This document shows, piece by piece, positions 8,846 to 17,107 of a stretch of 64,000 bases of DNA (the stretch's first letter is position 1; each line of letters starts with the position of its first letter). The position numbers and the translations under genes were made by a program. The stretch comes from CAZGSG01 sp964528095 (GTDB lineage: Bacteria > Bacteroidota > Bacteroidia > Chitinophagales > Chitinophagaceae), in contig CAZGSG010000002.1 of the NCBI GenBank assembly GCA_964528095.1, forward strand, positions 8,261-72,260, written 5' to 3'. The notes below the pieces were generated by a model. The model saw nothing but the letters and a program-made list of their open reading frames with translations, made no database searches and was not told the DNA's origin.

Positions 8846-8944
8846 GAGCCTTGCATACGTATATCCTGGCCGAACGGTTCAATGTTCCCCCTTCTGTATT
8901 GCCCCGGTTTCTCAGCAGACCGACTTAAATAAACCCCATAATAC

Positions 8945-9994
8945 ATGAAGCTTTCACAATTCCGTTTCGACCTACCTCTGAATCTTATTGCACAAAATCC
9001 TACTAAAAAACGCGAAGATGCCCGTATGATGGTCGTACATCGCCATACCGGCCAGATCGAAAACAAACATTTCCGGGACATCCTTGATTATTTTGATGAC
9101 AAGGACGTGTTCACAGTCAACAATACCAAGGTTTTTCCAGCCCGTATGTATGGCCGTAAGGAAAAAACAGGCGCCAAGATCGAGGTATTCCTGCTTCGTG
9201 AATTGAATAAACCCAATCGTCTTTGGGATGTGATTGTGGACCCCGCCCGTAAAATCCGCGTGGGTAACAAGCTTTATTTTGGTGATCAGGAAGACCTGGT
9301 AGCAGAAGTTATCGATAATACCACCAGCCGTGGTCGTACCATCCGTTTTCTTTGGGATGGCACAGAGGAAGAATTCCGCGCGCAGCTTGAAAAGCTGGGA
9401 GAAACGCCTTTGCCTAAATACATCAAACGCAAGCCCGACGAAGAAGATAAAGAAAGATACCAGACCGTTTATGCAAAACATGAAGGTGCGGTAGCTGCTC
9501 CAACGGCTGGCCTCCATTTTAGCCGTGAGCTCATCAAAAGACTGGAAATAAAAGGTATCCGTTTTGCAGAAGTAACATTGCATACCGGCCTTGGTACTTT
9601 TCGCCCGATAGAAGTAGAAGACCTGAGCAAACATAAAATGGATGCGGAATACTATAACATCGAAGAAAATGCCTGCAAGATCGTAAACCGCGCTAAAGAA
9701 TACGGTCATCGTATTTGTTCCGTAGGTACCACCACTATGCGTGCACTGGAATCATCGTTTACCGCTAATAAATTATTGAAACCGTCTGAGGGTTGGACCA
9801 ATATGTTCATTCACCCGCCTTACGATTTTAATATAGCTGATGCATTGGTTACTAATTTCCATTTACCAAAAACCAGCCTGCTGATCATGACCTGCGCTTT
9901 TGCGGGCTATGACCTGACCATGGAAGCTTATAAAAAAGCGATTAAGGACAAATACAGGTTCTTCAGTTATGGGGACGCCTTATTGATCGTTTAA
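8945..9994 (+). CDS. queA: S-adenosylmethionine:tRNA ribosyltransferase-isomerase QueA
   Basis: QueA transfers and isomerises the ribosyl moiety of SAM onto preQ1 at tRNA position 34, giving epoxyqueuosine, the penultimate step of queuosine formation. The 349-residue length is standard. Family motifs are the N-terminal FDLPLNLIAQNPTKKREDARMM segment beginning near residue 8, FTVNNTKVFPARMYG near 56, APTAGLHFS near 187, TLHTGLGTFRPI near 213 and TNFHLPKTSLLMT-like TNFHLPKTSLLIMT near 302. A strong terminator follows 50 bases after the stop, so queA looks monocistronic. It is preceded by a leader of roughly 160 bases. Other queuosine genes are not in the window. Confidence 0.97.
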   Translation: MKLSQFRFDLPLNLIAQNPTKKREDARMMVVHRHTGQIENKHFRDILDYFDDKDVFTVNNTKVFPARMYGRKEKTGAKIEVFLLRELNKPNRLWDVIVDPARKIRVGNKLYFGDQEDLVAEVIDNTTSRGRTIRFLWDGTEEEFRAQLEKLGETPLPKYIKRKPDEEDKERYQTVYAKHEGAVAAPTAGLHFSRELIKRLEIKGIRFAEVTLHTGLGTFRPIEVEDLSKHKMDAEYYNIEENACKIVNRAKEYGHRICSVGTTTMRALESSFTANKLLKPSEGWTNMFIHPPYDFNIADALVTNFHLPKTSLLIMTCAFAGYDLTMEAYKKAIKDKYRFFSYGDALLIV

Positions 9995-10043
9995 CAAGAA
10001 ATACAGGAACAAGTAATTACCCTTCTTATTGTTGATATAATTT

Positions 10044-10071
10044 ACAGCCTCCCTCGGGGGGCTGTTTTTTT
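10044..10071 (+). terminator. Intrinsic terminator of queA
   Basis: ACAGCC and GGCTGT form the base of a GC-rich stem (with CCC/GGG inside) around a short TCG loop at 10044-10064, followed by an eight-base T run ending at 10071. It lies 50 bases past the queA stop. Confidence 0.9.
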
Positions 10072-10227
10072 AATACCAGGCCGAGAACAACAGGTAGTAA
10101 TCCCCGGGTACAGGTCGACAGTCAGTTTGACAACAAGGTCGCCCTTCATCCCTGCAAATCTTCACTGGTAATAAATTTTTAGCGGCAATACTTTTTCTGC
10201 TTAGCTTGGTCATACAAACTTTGTTAT

Positions 10228-11334
10228 ATGAAAAATACATTTTTACTTCTTGCGCAATTGCTCACGGTCTCAGCATGTTTTGCACAATCATTAATTGAAT
10301 TACCCAGCGGCGGTAACAAAAAAGCCAGTGTGCACGAACGCGTCGGACTTACTGATATCAGCATTCACTATGATCGGCCTGCTGTAAAAGGGCGTGAAGG
10401 AAAGATCTGGGGGCAGCTTGTACCAGTGGGCTTCACCGATCCTGGATTTGGCAGCAGCAAGTCCTCTCCATGGAGGGCTGGGGCTAATGAAAATACCACC
10501 TTTGAATTTTCAACTGCAGTCAAAATCGAAGGGCAACCCCTGCCCGCCGGTAAATATGGCTTCTTTATCGCTTATGATCCGAATGAATGCACCCTTATAT
10601 TTTCAAAAAATGCCAACTCATGGGGGCATTATTATTACAATGAAAAAGAAGACGCTCTTCGGGTAAAAGTAAAACCATCTGCCCTGGACAAAAATGTGGA
10701 GTGGCTTAAATATGAGTTCATCAATGAAAAACAAAATAGCGCCGATGTGGCCCTGCAATGGGAAAAATTGCAGATCCCTTTTCATATTGAGGTGAACTAC
10801 TTACAGGACCAGGTGGAATCATTTCGCAGGGAATTGCGAACAGAAAAAGGATTTAACTGGGAAGGCTGGAACCAGGCCGCACAATGGTGTGTGCAGAATA
10901 ATACAAACCTGGATGAAGCTTTATTATGGACAGATAGTTCAACCGGCGGAAGTTTTGGCGGTGATGGGATCTTCCGGGCCTGGGTCACCAGGGCGCAGGT
11001 GCTGGACAAACTGGGCCGTTCAGCAGAAGCTGCTGAAGTCATGAAGAAGGCTATTCCGCTTGGTACTATGAATGAAGTACACCAATATGGCAGACAGTTG
11101 CTTGCCCTTAAAAAGAATAAAGAAGCTCTCGAAGTATTTAAAGCCAATCTTGCTAAAAACCCTAACCAGTTTACCACACTCATGGGACTAACAAGGGCAT
11201 ACTCGGCCAATAGCGACTATAAAAGTGCATTAAAATACGCAAACCTGGCATTGCCACTGGCGCCAAATGAGATGAATAAAAAGAACCTTGAAACGATGAT
11301 AGGGAAGCTAAAAGAAGGAAAGGATGCTAATTAA
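10228..11334 (+). CDS. Exported DUF2911 protein with C-terminal TPR repeats
   Basis: The 368-residue protein starts with a signal sequence; cleavage after FAQ is likely, though Cys17 in VSAC could also serve as a lipobox. Residues 30-175 match DUF2911, seen in the conserved pattern VGLTDISIHYDRPAVKGR, WRAGANENTTFEFS and LPAGKYGFF. The function of DUF2911 is not known. The C-terminal third (about 230-365) shows tetratricopeptide-type helix pairs, for example ALKKNKEALEVFKANLAKNP and YKSALKYANLALPLAP, which would give a protein-binding surface. It stands alone between the queA terminator and a palindromic repeat. Likely envelope-located; role unknown. Confidence 0.82.
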   Translation: MKNTFLLLAQLLTVSACFAQSLIELPSGGNKKASVHERVGLTDISIHYDRPAVKGREGKIWGQLVPVGFTDPGFGSSKSSPWRAGANENTTFEFSTAVKIEGQPLPAGKYGFFIAYDPNECTLIFSKNANSWGHYYYNEKEDALRVKVKPSALDKNVEWLKYEFINEKQNSADVALQWEKLQIPFHIEVNYLQDQVESFRRELRTEKGFNWEGWNQAAQWCVQNNTNLDEALLWTDSSTGGSFGGDGIFRAWVTRAQVLDKLGRSAEAAEVMKKAIPLGTMNEVHQYGRQLLALKKNKEALEVFKANLAKNPNQFTTLMGLTRAYSANSDYKSALKYANLALPLAPNEMNKKNLETMIGKLKEGKDAN

Positions 11335-11349
11335 AAGGACTACCCATTA

Positions 11350-11436
11350 AAAATTAAAAAGTCAAAATGCAAAAATAGTTTCCGCAGTAGCTGACGAACT
11401 ACAGGTTTTAATTTTGCATTTTGACTTTTTAATTTT
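11350..11436. repeat. Dispersed palindromic repeat, copy 1 (25-bp perfect stem)
   Basis: Bases 11350-11374 (containing AATTAAAAAGTCAAAATGC) are perfectly complementary to 11412-11436, with a 37-base loop that contains an inner GTAG/CTAC pair. The right arm recurs identically at 22469-22493, and a diverged copy lies near 48761. It sits between two plus-strand genes with no T-run on its own, so it looks like an intergenic mobile-type palindrome rather than a terminator. Confidence 0.85.
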
Positions 11437-11497
11437 GAATTTCTCCCGCTCTTTCTTTTCTTAGTTTTCATTTGTATTTTGTTCAAAAAACTGATAC

Positions 11498-11971
11498 ATG
11501 AGAAAAATTCTGCCTGTTCTACTACTTTGCCTGGTTTCGTTTTCTGTTTTTTCGCAGACTTGTGAAGAACGCGAGAAAAAACTTTTAGGAGGCCTTGGCA
11601 GCTTTTCGGCAGCCATGGTCTATAATACTTATCTCGCCATCGGGAGTATTTCAGATAACTATGTGAATAAAGGATATGATGAGGCAAAAGTAAATGCCCT
11701 GCTGGAAGAGCAAAAAAATCTTCTGGACAGGCTAGTGAAAGTTTTGGAAGATTTAAAAAAAGATAAAACACTTGATGCAGATGATTCTGCATATACTGAC
11801 AACCTTGCCTCTATCCTGAAAGGCCTGAAAAAACAGTCACAACAGGCCCTGGATTATGTAAAAGATAAAAAAGATACTACGGCAATCGCCTATGATATCA
11901 CAAGAAAGAAAAACTGGAAAGAAATCAGTTTGTTACTTGGACTGGGGGATCCAGCTGACGACGAAGACTAG
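11498..11971 (+). CDS. Small secreted helical protein of unknown function
   Basis: The 157-residue product has a clear signal peptide (MRKILPVLLLCLVSFSVFSQ) with predicted cleavage before TCEER. The mature part is rich in Lys, Asp and Leu and appears to be all alpha-helical, with heptad-like spacing in KNLLDRLVKVLEDLKKDK. The C-terminus is acidic (DPADDED). I do not recognise a family. It follows the palindromic repeat and converges with the TlpA-like gene, 18 bases separating the stops. Probably periplasmic. Confidence 0.65.
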   Translation: MRKILPVLLLCLVSFSVFSQTCEEREKKLLGGLGSFSAAMVYNTYLAIGSISDNYVNKGYDEAKVNALLEEQKNLLDRLVKVLEDLKKDKTLDADDSAYTDNLASILKGLKKQSQQALDYVKDKKDTTAIAYDITRKKNWKEISLLLGLGDPADDED

Positions 11972-11989
11972 TACAAACAATTCTCGCAG

Positions 11990-13084
11990 TTAAAACCCTT
12001 TCTTTTCATCACAGCCCAATACTTCGCAGAGTTTTTGCTCAAGAGCGGGACCGCGAAGATTTTTGGCCACGATTTTGCCATCAGGGCCTATGAGAAAATT
12101 CTGGGGTATGCTTTGTACCCGGTATTGCTGAGCTGCGGCATTTTCCCAAAACTGGAGATCACTTACATGCGTCCAGTCCAACTGGTCTGTATGAATAGCC
12201 TGCAACCATTTTTCTTTTTGATTGGGTCTGTCAAGCGACACGCCCAGGACAGTAAAGTTCTTGTTCTTGAATTTATTAAATGTCGCTACAACATTAGGGT
12301 TTTCCTGCCGGCATGGCCCACACCAGCTTGCCCAGAAATCCAGCAATACATATTTCCCCCGAAATGAAGAAAGCGATACCGGAACACCCGATGTATCCGG
12401 CTGGATAAAATCTGCTGCCATTCCGCCAATAGCAGTTGCTTTCCCTTCATTGATCATTTCTTTTAAGTAATTGCCATAGATATTTTCAGTAGCAGATTTC
12501 TTTAACTTATTCAATCTCGACTCAGCAAGAAATATGTCTTCATTGAGATTGATGGTAGCCGTCAGCATAAAAGCACTCACGGGCGAAGAAAGATGCTGCG
12601 ATAAAAAAAGATCGATCTCTTGCTGGATCGTATTTTTCATTCTATCCATTGCAAGTACCAGGCTATCGGTTCCTCCCCGCATTTGCAACTGATTATTAAC
12701 ATTCATCAGGCTCTGAAACAAAGGATTGAACTTTTTTTGAAAAGCTAAAAAATCAGTGTGAATTGTAGAACCAGTAACCTTAATTTTTTCAGGTGCTGCA
12801 ATGTCACCAGACAGTTTCACAGCAGTATTACCCAGGAATAGTATAGAATTTTTACCCGCTCCATACACGAGGTTCATTAATGTAGGCTCTTTAAGTTGCT
12901 TATTCAGTATAAATACACCGTTCTTCACGATTCCTTTTGCCAGGGTATCAGTAGGTTTATTTAAATCAATCAGTGAAACAGTAGAACCGTTTTTTATCCC
13001 TTTAACTGTACCAGTAAGAGATAACCTGCCCTGGGCAAGTGCTGCAAGTGGGAGCAGTAACAATAACAATCCACGAAATTTCAT
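11990..13084 (-). CDS. TlpA-like thiol-disulfide oxidoreductase with N-terminal DUF4369
   Basis: The 364-residue protein has a signal peptide (MKFRGLLLLLLPLAALAQ), a DUF4369 domain (about 22-120, beginning LTGTVKGIKNGSTVSLID), a helical linker and a C-terminal thioredoxin-like AhpC/TSA domain (about 225-360). The redox motif is WASWCGPCRQEN near residue 252, with the conserved cis-Pro in VQSIPQNFLIG. Such proteins are common in Bacteroidota and reduce disulfides in the periplasm, but the partner is unknown. The gene starts 55 bases after the trpA stop on the same strand, so readthrough from the trp operon is possible. A paralogue of the same architecture lies at 51059-52144. Confidence 0.85.
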   Translation of the reverse strand: MKFRGLLLLLLPLAALAQGRLSLTGTVKGIKNGSTVSLIDLNKPTDTLAKGIVKNGVFILNKQLKEPTLMNLVYGAGKNSILFLGNTAVKLSGDIAAPEKIKVTGSTIHTDFLAFQKKFNPLFQSLMNVNNQLQMRGGTDSLVLAMDRMKNTIQQEIDLFLSQHLSSPVSAFMLTATINLNEDIFLAESRLNKLKKSATENIYGNYLKEMINEGKATAIGGMAADFIQPDTSGVPVSLSSFRGKYVLLDFWASWCGPCRQENPNVVATFNKFKNKNFTVLGVSLDRPNQKEKWLQAIHTDQLDWTHVSDLQFWENAAAQQYRVQSIPQNFLIGPDGKIVAKNLRGPALEQKLCEVLGCDEKKGF

Positions 13085-13139
13085 GCACTACGAATTTAAC
13101 AACAAAGATAATCGCTTTTATGCCCCTGCAAACGGGTAT

Positions 13140-13910
13140 TTACTTCAGTATGGGCTCCAGGAATTGTTTAACAGAATTTTCTATACCTGTTTCATTTTCC
13201 AGTGCTTTTATAAAGGCCGTACCGATAATTGCTCCGTTAGCGGAGACACAGGCTTCTTCAAAGGTCTGCTTATCCTTTATGCCAAAACCTACTAATACTG
13301 GGTTGCGCAGGCTCAGCGATTTTAATTTCTGCAGGTATTTATTGACGTCAGTCATGTTCTTGTTGCTTCCGGTTGTAGAAGAAGAAGAGACTGCATATAA
13401 AAATCCGCTGCTTAACTGGTCCAGTTTTTTTATCCTGGCTTCTGTTGTTTCAGGCGTGATTAAAAAAATAAAGTCGAGTCCATACTGTTTGATAACTGCG
13501 CCATATTCCGTTTCAAACTCATACTCCGGAAGATCAGGAAGGATCAGTCCGTCAATCCCGACAGCGGCCGCATCCTTGCAAAAATTCTCAAACCCATATT
13601 GTATTACAGGGTTCATATATCCCATGAGCACTAACGGCACATGTATCCTGGTCCGGAAATCTTTTAATTGCTCAAACAGTTTTTTGATGGTCATTCCGTT
13701 TTCGATCGCAACAGCACTGCTGTGTTGTATAACAGGTCCATCAGCCAGTGGATCGCTATAAGGCATGCCCAACTCGATCATATCAGCGCCGTTTTCCTGC
13801 AAGGCTTTCATGACGGTAAGCGTACTATCCAATTGTGGGTAACCGGCAGTGCAATAGATATTCAGCACTTTCTGTTTTTTAACTTCAAACAAGGTCTTGA
13901 TACGGCTCAT
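13140..13910 (-). CDS. trpA: Tryptophan synthase alpha chain TrpA
   Basis: TrpA cleaves indole-3-glycerol phosphate to indole and glyceraldehyde 3-phosphate; indole is channelled to TrpB. The 256 residues are of normal length. Catalytic Glu46 in IELGMPYSDPLADGP and Asp57 match the essential Glu49/Asp60 pair of the enzyme from enteric bacteria. Further family motifs are GYMNPVIQYG near 115, GLILPDLPE near 135 and the phosphate loop VGFGIKDKQT near 218. It is the last trp gene of the operon, five bases after a small lipoprotein gene that separates it from trpB. Confidence 0.97.
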   Translation of the reverse strand: MSRIKTLFEVKKQKVLNIYCTAGYPQLDSTLTVMKALQENGADMIELGMPYSDPLADGPVIQHSSAVAIENGMTIKKLFEQLKDFRTRIHVPLVLMGYMNPVIQYGFENFCKDAAAVGIDGLILPDLPEYEFETEYGAVIKQYGLDFIFLITPETTEARIKKLDQLSSGFLYAVSSSSTTGSNKNMTDVNKYLQKLKSLSLRNPVLVGFGIKDKQTFEEACVSANGAIIGTAFIKALENETGIENSVKQFLEPILK

Positions 13911-13915
13911 GCGTT

Positions 13916-14290
13916 TTATTTTTCCGAGGGTGTGATCGTATAAGTGTCTTCATCAATAGTCAGAAACTTATAAAGAGGGTAACTGTCAATATCAAGTGTA
14001 ATTCTAAAGAGATTGTTCCCCTTTGCGGCGGAAGGGTTAAACCGGACAACTACCGTATCTCCCCGTCTTTCAGAAACAACCTGCTTTTCTGTAAAATCTG
14101 CCGGTAAACATTTTTCAAATTCATATCGTTCTCCGCCAAAATTTGAATTCAAGCGAAAGTAGTTTTGCAACACACTACAATCTGCTCCGGCATTCTCCAG
14201 TTTTACTTTATGCGTTACATGCGGATCCCGTTTACACGCTGAAAACAAAACGATCAGCAGGAGCAATACTGGCAGGAAATACTTATTCAT
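13916..14290 (-). CDS. Small lipoprotein inserted between trpB and trpA
   Basis: The ATG at 14290 gives 124 residues with a textbook lipoprotein signal: MNKYFLPVLLLLIVLFSAC, Cys19 in LFSAC. An alternative start 11 codons upstream would bury the signal and is less likely. The mature domain is about 105 residues, beta-rich, with Cys residues in GADCSVLQ and FEKCLPADF that could form a disulfide; the end is TIDEDTYTITPSEK. I recognise no family. It lies 51 bases after trpB and 5 bases before trpA on the same strand, so it must be transcribed with the trp genes, yet an envelope lipoprotein has no obvious part in tryptophan synthesis. Confidence 0.75.
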   Translation of the reverse strand: MNKYFLPVLLLLIVLFSACKRDPHVTHKVKLENAGADCSVLQNYFRLNSNFGGERYEFEKCLPADFTEKQVVSERRGDTVVVRFNPSAAKGNNLFRITLDIDSYPLYKFLTIDEDTYTITPSEK

Positions 14291-14341
14291 ACATGTTTTT
14301 TTATACCGGTGAAACTTTTGCAAGCTTATTTCTTTATCCTG

Positions 14342-15550
14342 TTATTTGATATACTTCATATAAGTAGCCAGGTCTTTATCTCCTCTTCCACTCAGGCAAA
14401 CGACCACTATGTCCTTTTTAGTAAACTCCAGTTGCTTCAACGCTGCCAATGCATGTGCGCTCTCCAGCGCTGGAATGATGCCTTCCAGCTTTGCGAGATT
14501 AAATGCCGCTTCAACGGCTTCTTCATCTGTTGCACTTAAAAAAACACCCCTTCCGCTTTTGAATAAATGCGCATGCAACGGCCCTATGCCAGGATAATCG
14601 AGACCTGCAGAGATACTATGCGGCTCTACTACCTGCCCATCCGCTGTCTGCATTACAATACTTTTACTGCCGTGCAGGATACCGGGTGTGCCCAATTGGG
14701 TTGTGGCAGCACTCTGTCCACTGCTTACGCCAAGACCTGCGGCTTCTACGGCGACCAGTTTTACAGAGACCTGGTCGAGATAATGATAAAAAGCCCCTGC
14801 AGCATTACTACCACCACCTACACAGGCAATCACATGTGAAGGAAGTATAGTACCGGTTTTCTCCTTTAACTGCCATTGTATTTCTTCGCTGATCACACTC
14901 TGGAACCGTGCAACCATATCCGGGTAAGGATGTGGCCCGACTACACTGCCGATTATATAATGTGTATCGTTTGGATTATTGATCCAGTCTCTTATGGCTT
15001 CATTCGTCGCATCTTTTAAGGTTTTGCTTCCGGAGGTAGCAGGGACAACAGTTGCACCTAACATTTTCATTCTTGCAACATTTGGAGCCTGCCGCTCCAT
15101 GTCTTTCTCACCCATGTACACAATGCACTCTACGCCTTTTAACGCACATACGGTTGCGGTAGCCACACCATGCTGCCCGGCACCAGTCTCTGCAATGATC
15201 CTTTTTTTACCAAGCCGCTCTGCCAACAATATCTGGCCAATCGTATTATTGATCTTATGCGCTCCGGTATGGCAAAGATCCTCCCGTTTTAAATAAATGG
15301 TCGTACCCAATTGTTCGCTTAGTCTTTTCGCCAGGTACAAAGGTGTTGGTCGTCCTGCATAGTCTTTGAGCAGATCGCGGAATTCTTTTTGAAAGGAAAC
15401 ATCTCTGATTATATCCAGGTACCGCATACGCAGCTCTTCTACATTCCCATGCAGCATCTCGGGGATATATGCTCCGCCAAAAGAGCCATAATATCCCTGC
15501 GGGGAAACCTCAAATGCCGACACGGGTTGTTTTATTTTATCTTGTACCAT
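14342..15550 (-). CDS. trpB: Tryptophan synthase beta chain TrpB
   Basis: TrpB condenses indole with L-serine using pyridoxal phosphate. The 402-residue length is typical of TrpB1. The PLP lysine is Lys99 in HTGAHKINN; the phosphate-binding loop CVGGGSNAAG lies near residue 243, and the conserved GRPTPLYLA segment near 66. AETGAGQHGVATA near 121 carries the catalytic Glu that binds the substrate carboxylate neighbourhood. Its C-terminus LSGRGDKD is also diagnostic. It lies between the degenerate trpF paralogue and the lipoprotein gene in the trp operon. Confidence 0.98.
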   Translation of the reverse strand: MVQDKIKQPVSAFEVSPQGYYGSFGGAYIPEMLHGNVEELRMRYLDIIRDVSFQKEFRDLLKDYAGRPTPLYLAKRLSEQLGTTIYLKREDLCHTGAHKINNTIGQILLAERLGKKRIIAETGAGQHGVATATVCALKGVECIVYMGEKDMERQAPNVARMKMLGATVVPATSGSKTLKDATNEAIRDWINNPNDTHYIIGSVVGPHPYPDMVARFQSVISEEIQWQLKEKTGTILPSHVIACVGGGSNAAGAFYHYLDQVSVKLVAVEAAGLGVSSGQSAATTQLGTPGILHGSKSIVMQTADGQVVEPHSISAGLDYPGIGPLHAHLFKSGRGVFLSATDEEAVEAAFNLAKLEGIIPALESAHALAALKQLEFTKKDIVVVCLSGRGDKDLATYMKYIK

Positions 15551-15652
15551 TATTCAGTTTTAATATCATGATGAACACCTGTCGTCTACATTTTTCTTCT
15601 CTCAATAACCAGGCGGGCATACCATCTATGCAGCGATTTCAGAAAGGTCATT

Positions 15653-16264
15653 TTATTTTTTCAAGGACTGCTTGAACTGTAATATGCTCACCATATCCTT
15701 GATGCCCGGGCTTTTTTCAAATTGACTATTGATATCTACTCCAAAAAAATCAGGATGTGTAAATGATTTTACTTTTTTACTATCCTCAGGACCAATGGCA
15801 TCATTGAGAAAAAAAGGTTTTTCAATCTTTGCTTTATTCAACTGTTTCCATTCAATACCCTTGTCTCCCCCGGCAATATCAAAAAGGTAATAATCACAAA
15901 CCTCATCATAATCGGCAATGAGTTCTTCTATCAGGCTGCTTTTATCTATTTTAAACACTTTGATCACTTCCAGTGTTTCTGAGAGTTGCTCACACAAAAG
16001 CGGGTTTTCCTCTCCATTTAACTGTACCACATCCAGCGCGTAATCATCCACTATCTGCATGATCGCATCAAAGCTTTGATCTACGAACATTCCCACTTTT
16101 TTTATATCGAAGTCGCTTATCCTTACTTCTTCCGCCGCCAGTTTATCTTTCACATACCAGGGAGATCCTTCAAAAAAATCCAGTCTTGCAAACTCAATAT
16201 CCAGTCCGTCAAGTTGTTTTAATTGTTTCAGCTCTGTTATTCCATTCACTTTAATGTTTATCAT
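15653..16264 (-). CDS. Degenerate TrpF-like beta/alpha-barrel protein, probably non-catalytic
   Basis: The 203-residue product aligns end to end with the neighbouring TrpF but has lost key positions. The catalytic Cys of KVCGMT is Asn7 (KVNGIT). The substrate-contacting Arg of SPRYV is Trp (SPWYV, near 36). QLHGDE has become QLNGEE. The Gly-Gly phosphate loop FLSGGIEP has become FLNDAIGP at 152-159. The general acid Asp is kept (Asp129 in LFDIAGG), and barrel strands such as VGMFVDQ and FFGVDINSQFE are well preserved. The open frame and clean fold argue against a decaying pseudogene. It follows trpF directly and precedes trpB in the operon. A structural or regulatory role, or another substrate, is possible. 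Confidence 0.85.
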   Translation of the reverse strand: MINIKVNGITELKQLKQLDGLDIEFARLDFFEGSPWYVKDKLAAEEVRISDFDIKKVGMFVDQSFDAIMQIVDDYALDVVQLNGEENPLLCEQLSETLEVIKVFKIDKSSLIEELIADYDEVCDYYLFDIAGGDKGIEWKQLNKAKIEKPFFLNDAIGPEDSKKVKSFTHPDFFGVDINSQFEKSPGIKDMVSILQFKQSLKK

Positions 16265-16348
16265 ACCTGTTATCTTAATTTAATTTGATTGCGCAAATTT
16301 AATTTGTTCTGTTAAATACCTTCCACGTTTTCTTCAATTGTCCGCTAT

Positions 16349-17044
16349 TCAGCCCTTTAGTTTTGTTACAAATTTTCTTACCTGTTCGACATCCTTCACT
16401 CCGGCGCTTATTTCAAATTTGCTGTTAATATCTATTGCAAACAATTTTTTTGCCACCGGTTCTTCCATAAAATCAATCAGTTTTTCCTCGTCGCCCGGCT
16501 CTATTCCCCCGCTGAGAAAAAATAATTTTTCAATGGCCGCGGTCTTTAACATCTGCCAGTCAAATTTTTTACCAGTACCTCCATAACCCGCTCCAAGCGT
16601 GTCAAACATGTACATATCGCTGCCTTCATGAAAAGGCCGCACCATCCAGTCAATCGGGTCGTTATCAGATATCCTGAAAGCTTTGACCACCGTTACATAA
16701 TTCGCTACTCTTTCACAGAAATGCGCTGATTCGTCTCCGTGTAACTGTACCATATCAAGACGATAATCATCCACTGTACGCATCAGTTCGTCGTACTGCA
16801 TATTTACGAATACGCCTACTTTTGCGATCCGGCCTTTGATCTGCTTCATTTTTTCCGACGAGATCTTGTTTCCAACATACCGCGGCGATTTTTCATAAAA
16901 AATAAAACCTGCCAGGTCAACGCCCATTTCATCCAGTGCATTTACCTGTTCAGGTAATGTCATTCCACATACCTTGATACGGATGCCAGGCCGGGCTTTG
17001 ACTATTGAGCCAGGCGAGGACTGATTGATTGCATTTTCATTCAT
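16349..17044 (-). CDS. trpF: Phosphoribosylanthranilate isomerase TrpF
   Basis: TrpF performs the Amadori rearrangement of N-(5'-phosphoribosyl)anthranilate to CdRP. Using the ATG at 17044, the 231-residue protein has catalytic Cys26 in IKVCGMT, Arg55 in KSPRYV, the QLHGDE strand at 100-105, general acid Asp148 in YMFDTLGAGYGGTGK and the phosphate loop FLSGGIEP near 177. An upstream TTG at 17104 would add 20 residues with no conservation value, so I prefer the ATG; even so, about 20 residues precede the usual family start. It follows trpC by about 60 bases and precedes the degenerate paralogue. This copy is the one expected to be active. Confidence 0.96.
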   Translation of the reverse strand: MNENAINQSSPGSIVKARPGIRIKVCGMTLPEQVNALDEMGVDLAGFIFYEKSPRYVGNKISSEKMKQIKGRIAKVGVFVNMQYDELMRTVDDYRLDMVQLHGDESAHFCERVANYVTVVKAFRISDNDPIDWMVRPFHEGSDMYMFDTLGAGYGGTGKKFDWQMLKTAAIEKLFFLSGGIEPGDEEKLIDFMEEPVAKKLFAIDINSKFEISAGVKDVEQVRKFVTKLKG

Positions 17045-17107
17045 AAGCTGACCAGTGTTTAAAATTACTGGCAAACAATCGTTGCTGTTATGATCTTCCG
17101 GCAAACA

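Larger units (their letters stand above)
8496..8944. other. Intergenic region between the divergent GumN and queA genes
   Basis: This 449-base gap holds the upstream regions of both divergent genes. The left 270 bases show no strong structure. The right part, from about 8773, holds a promoter-like box and a possibly structured queA leader described separately. The leader contains a 65-codon open frame (8735-8932) that I consider non-coding because it has low-complexity codons and no recognisable product. Confidence 0.6.

Noticed and set aside
8875..8895. tRNA-like GGTTCAA segment in the queA leader
   Set aside because: The flanking arms pair over only four bases and no D-arm, anticodon arm or acceptor stem can be formed around it.
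8972..9709. 245-codon open frame on the minus strand
   Set aside because: It lies wholly inside queA, which has full family motifs on the other strand; the product has no recognisable motif.
13039..13761. 240-codon open frame on the plus strand
   Set aside because: It overlaps trpA and the TlpA-like gene on the minus strand, both with clear motifs.
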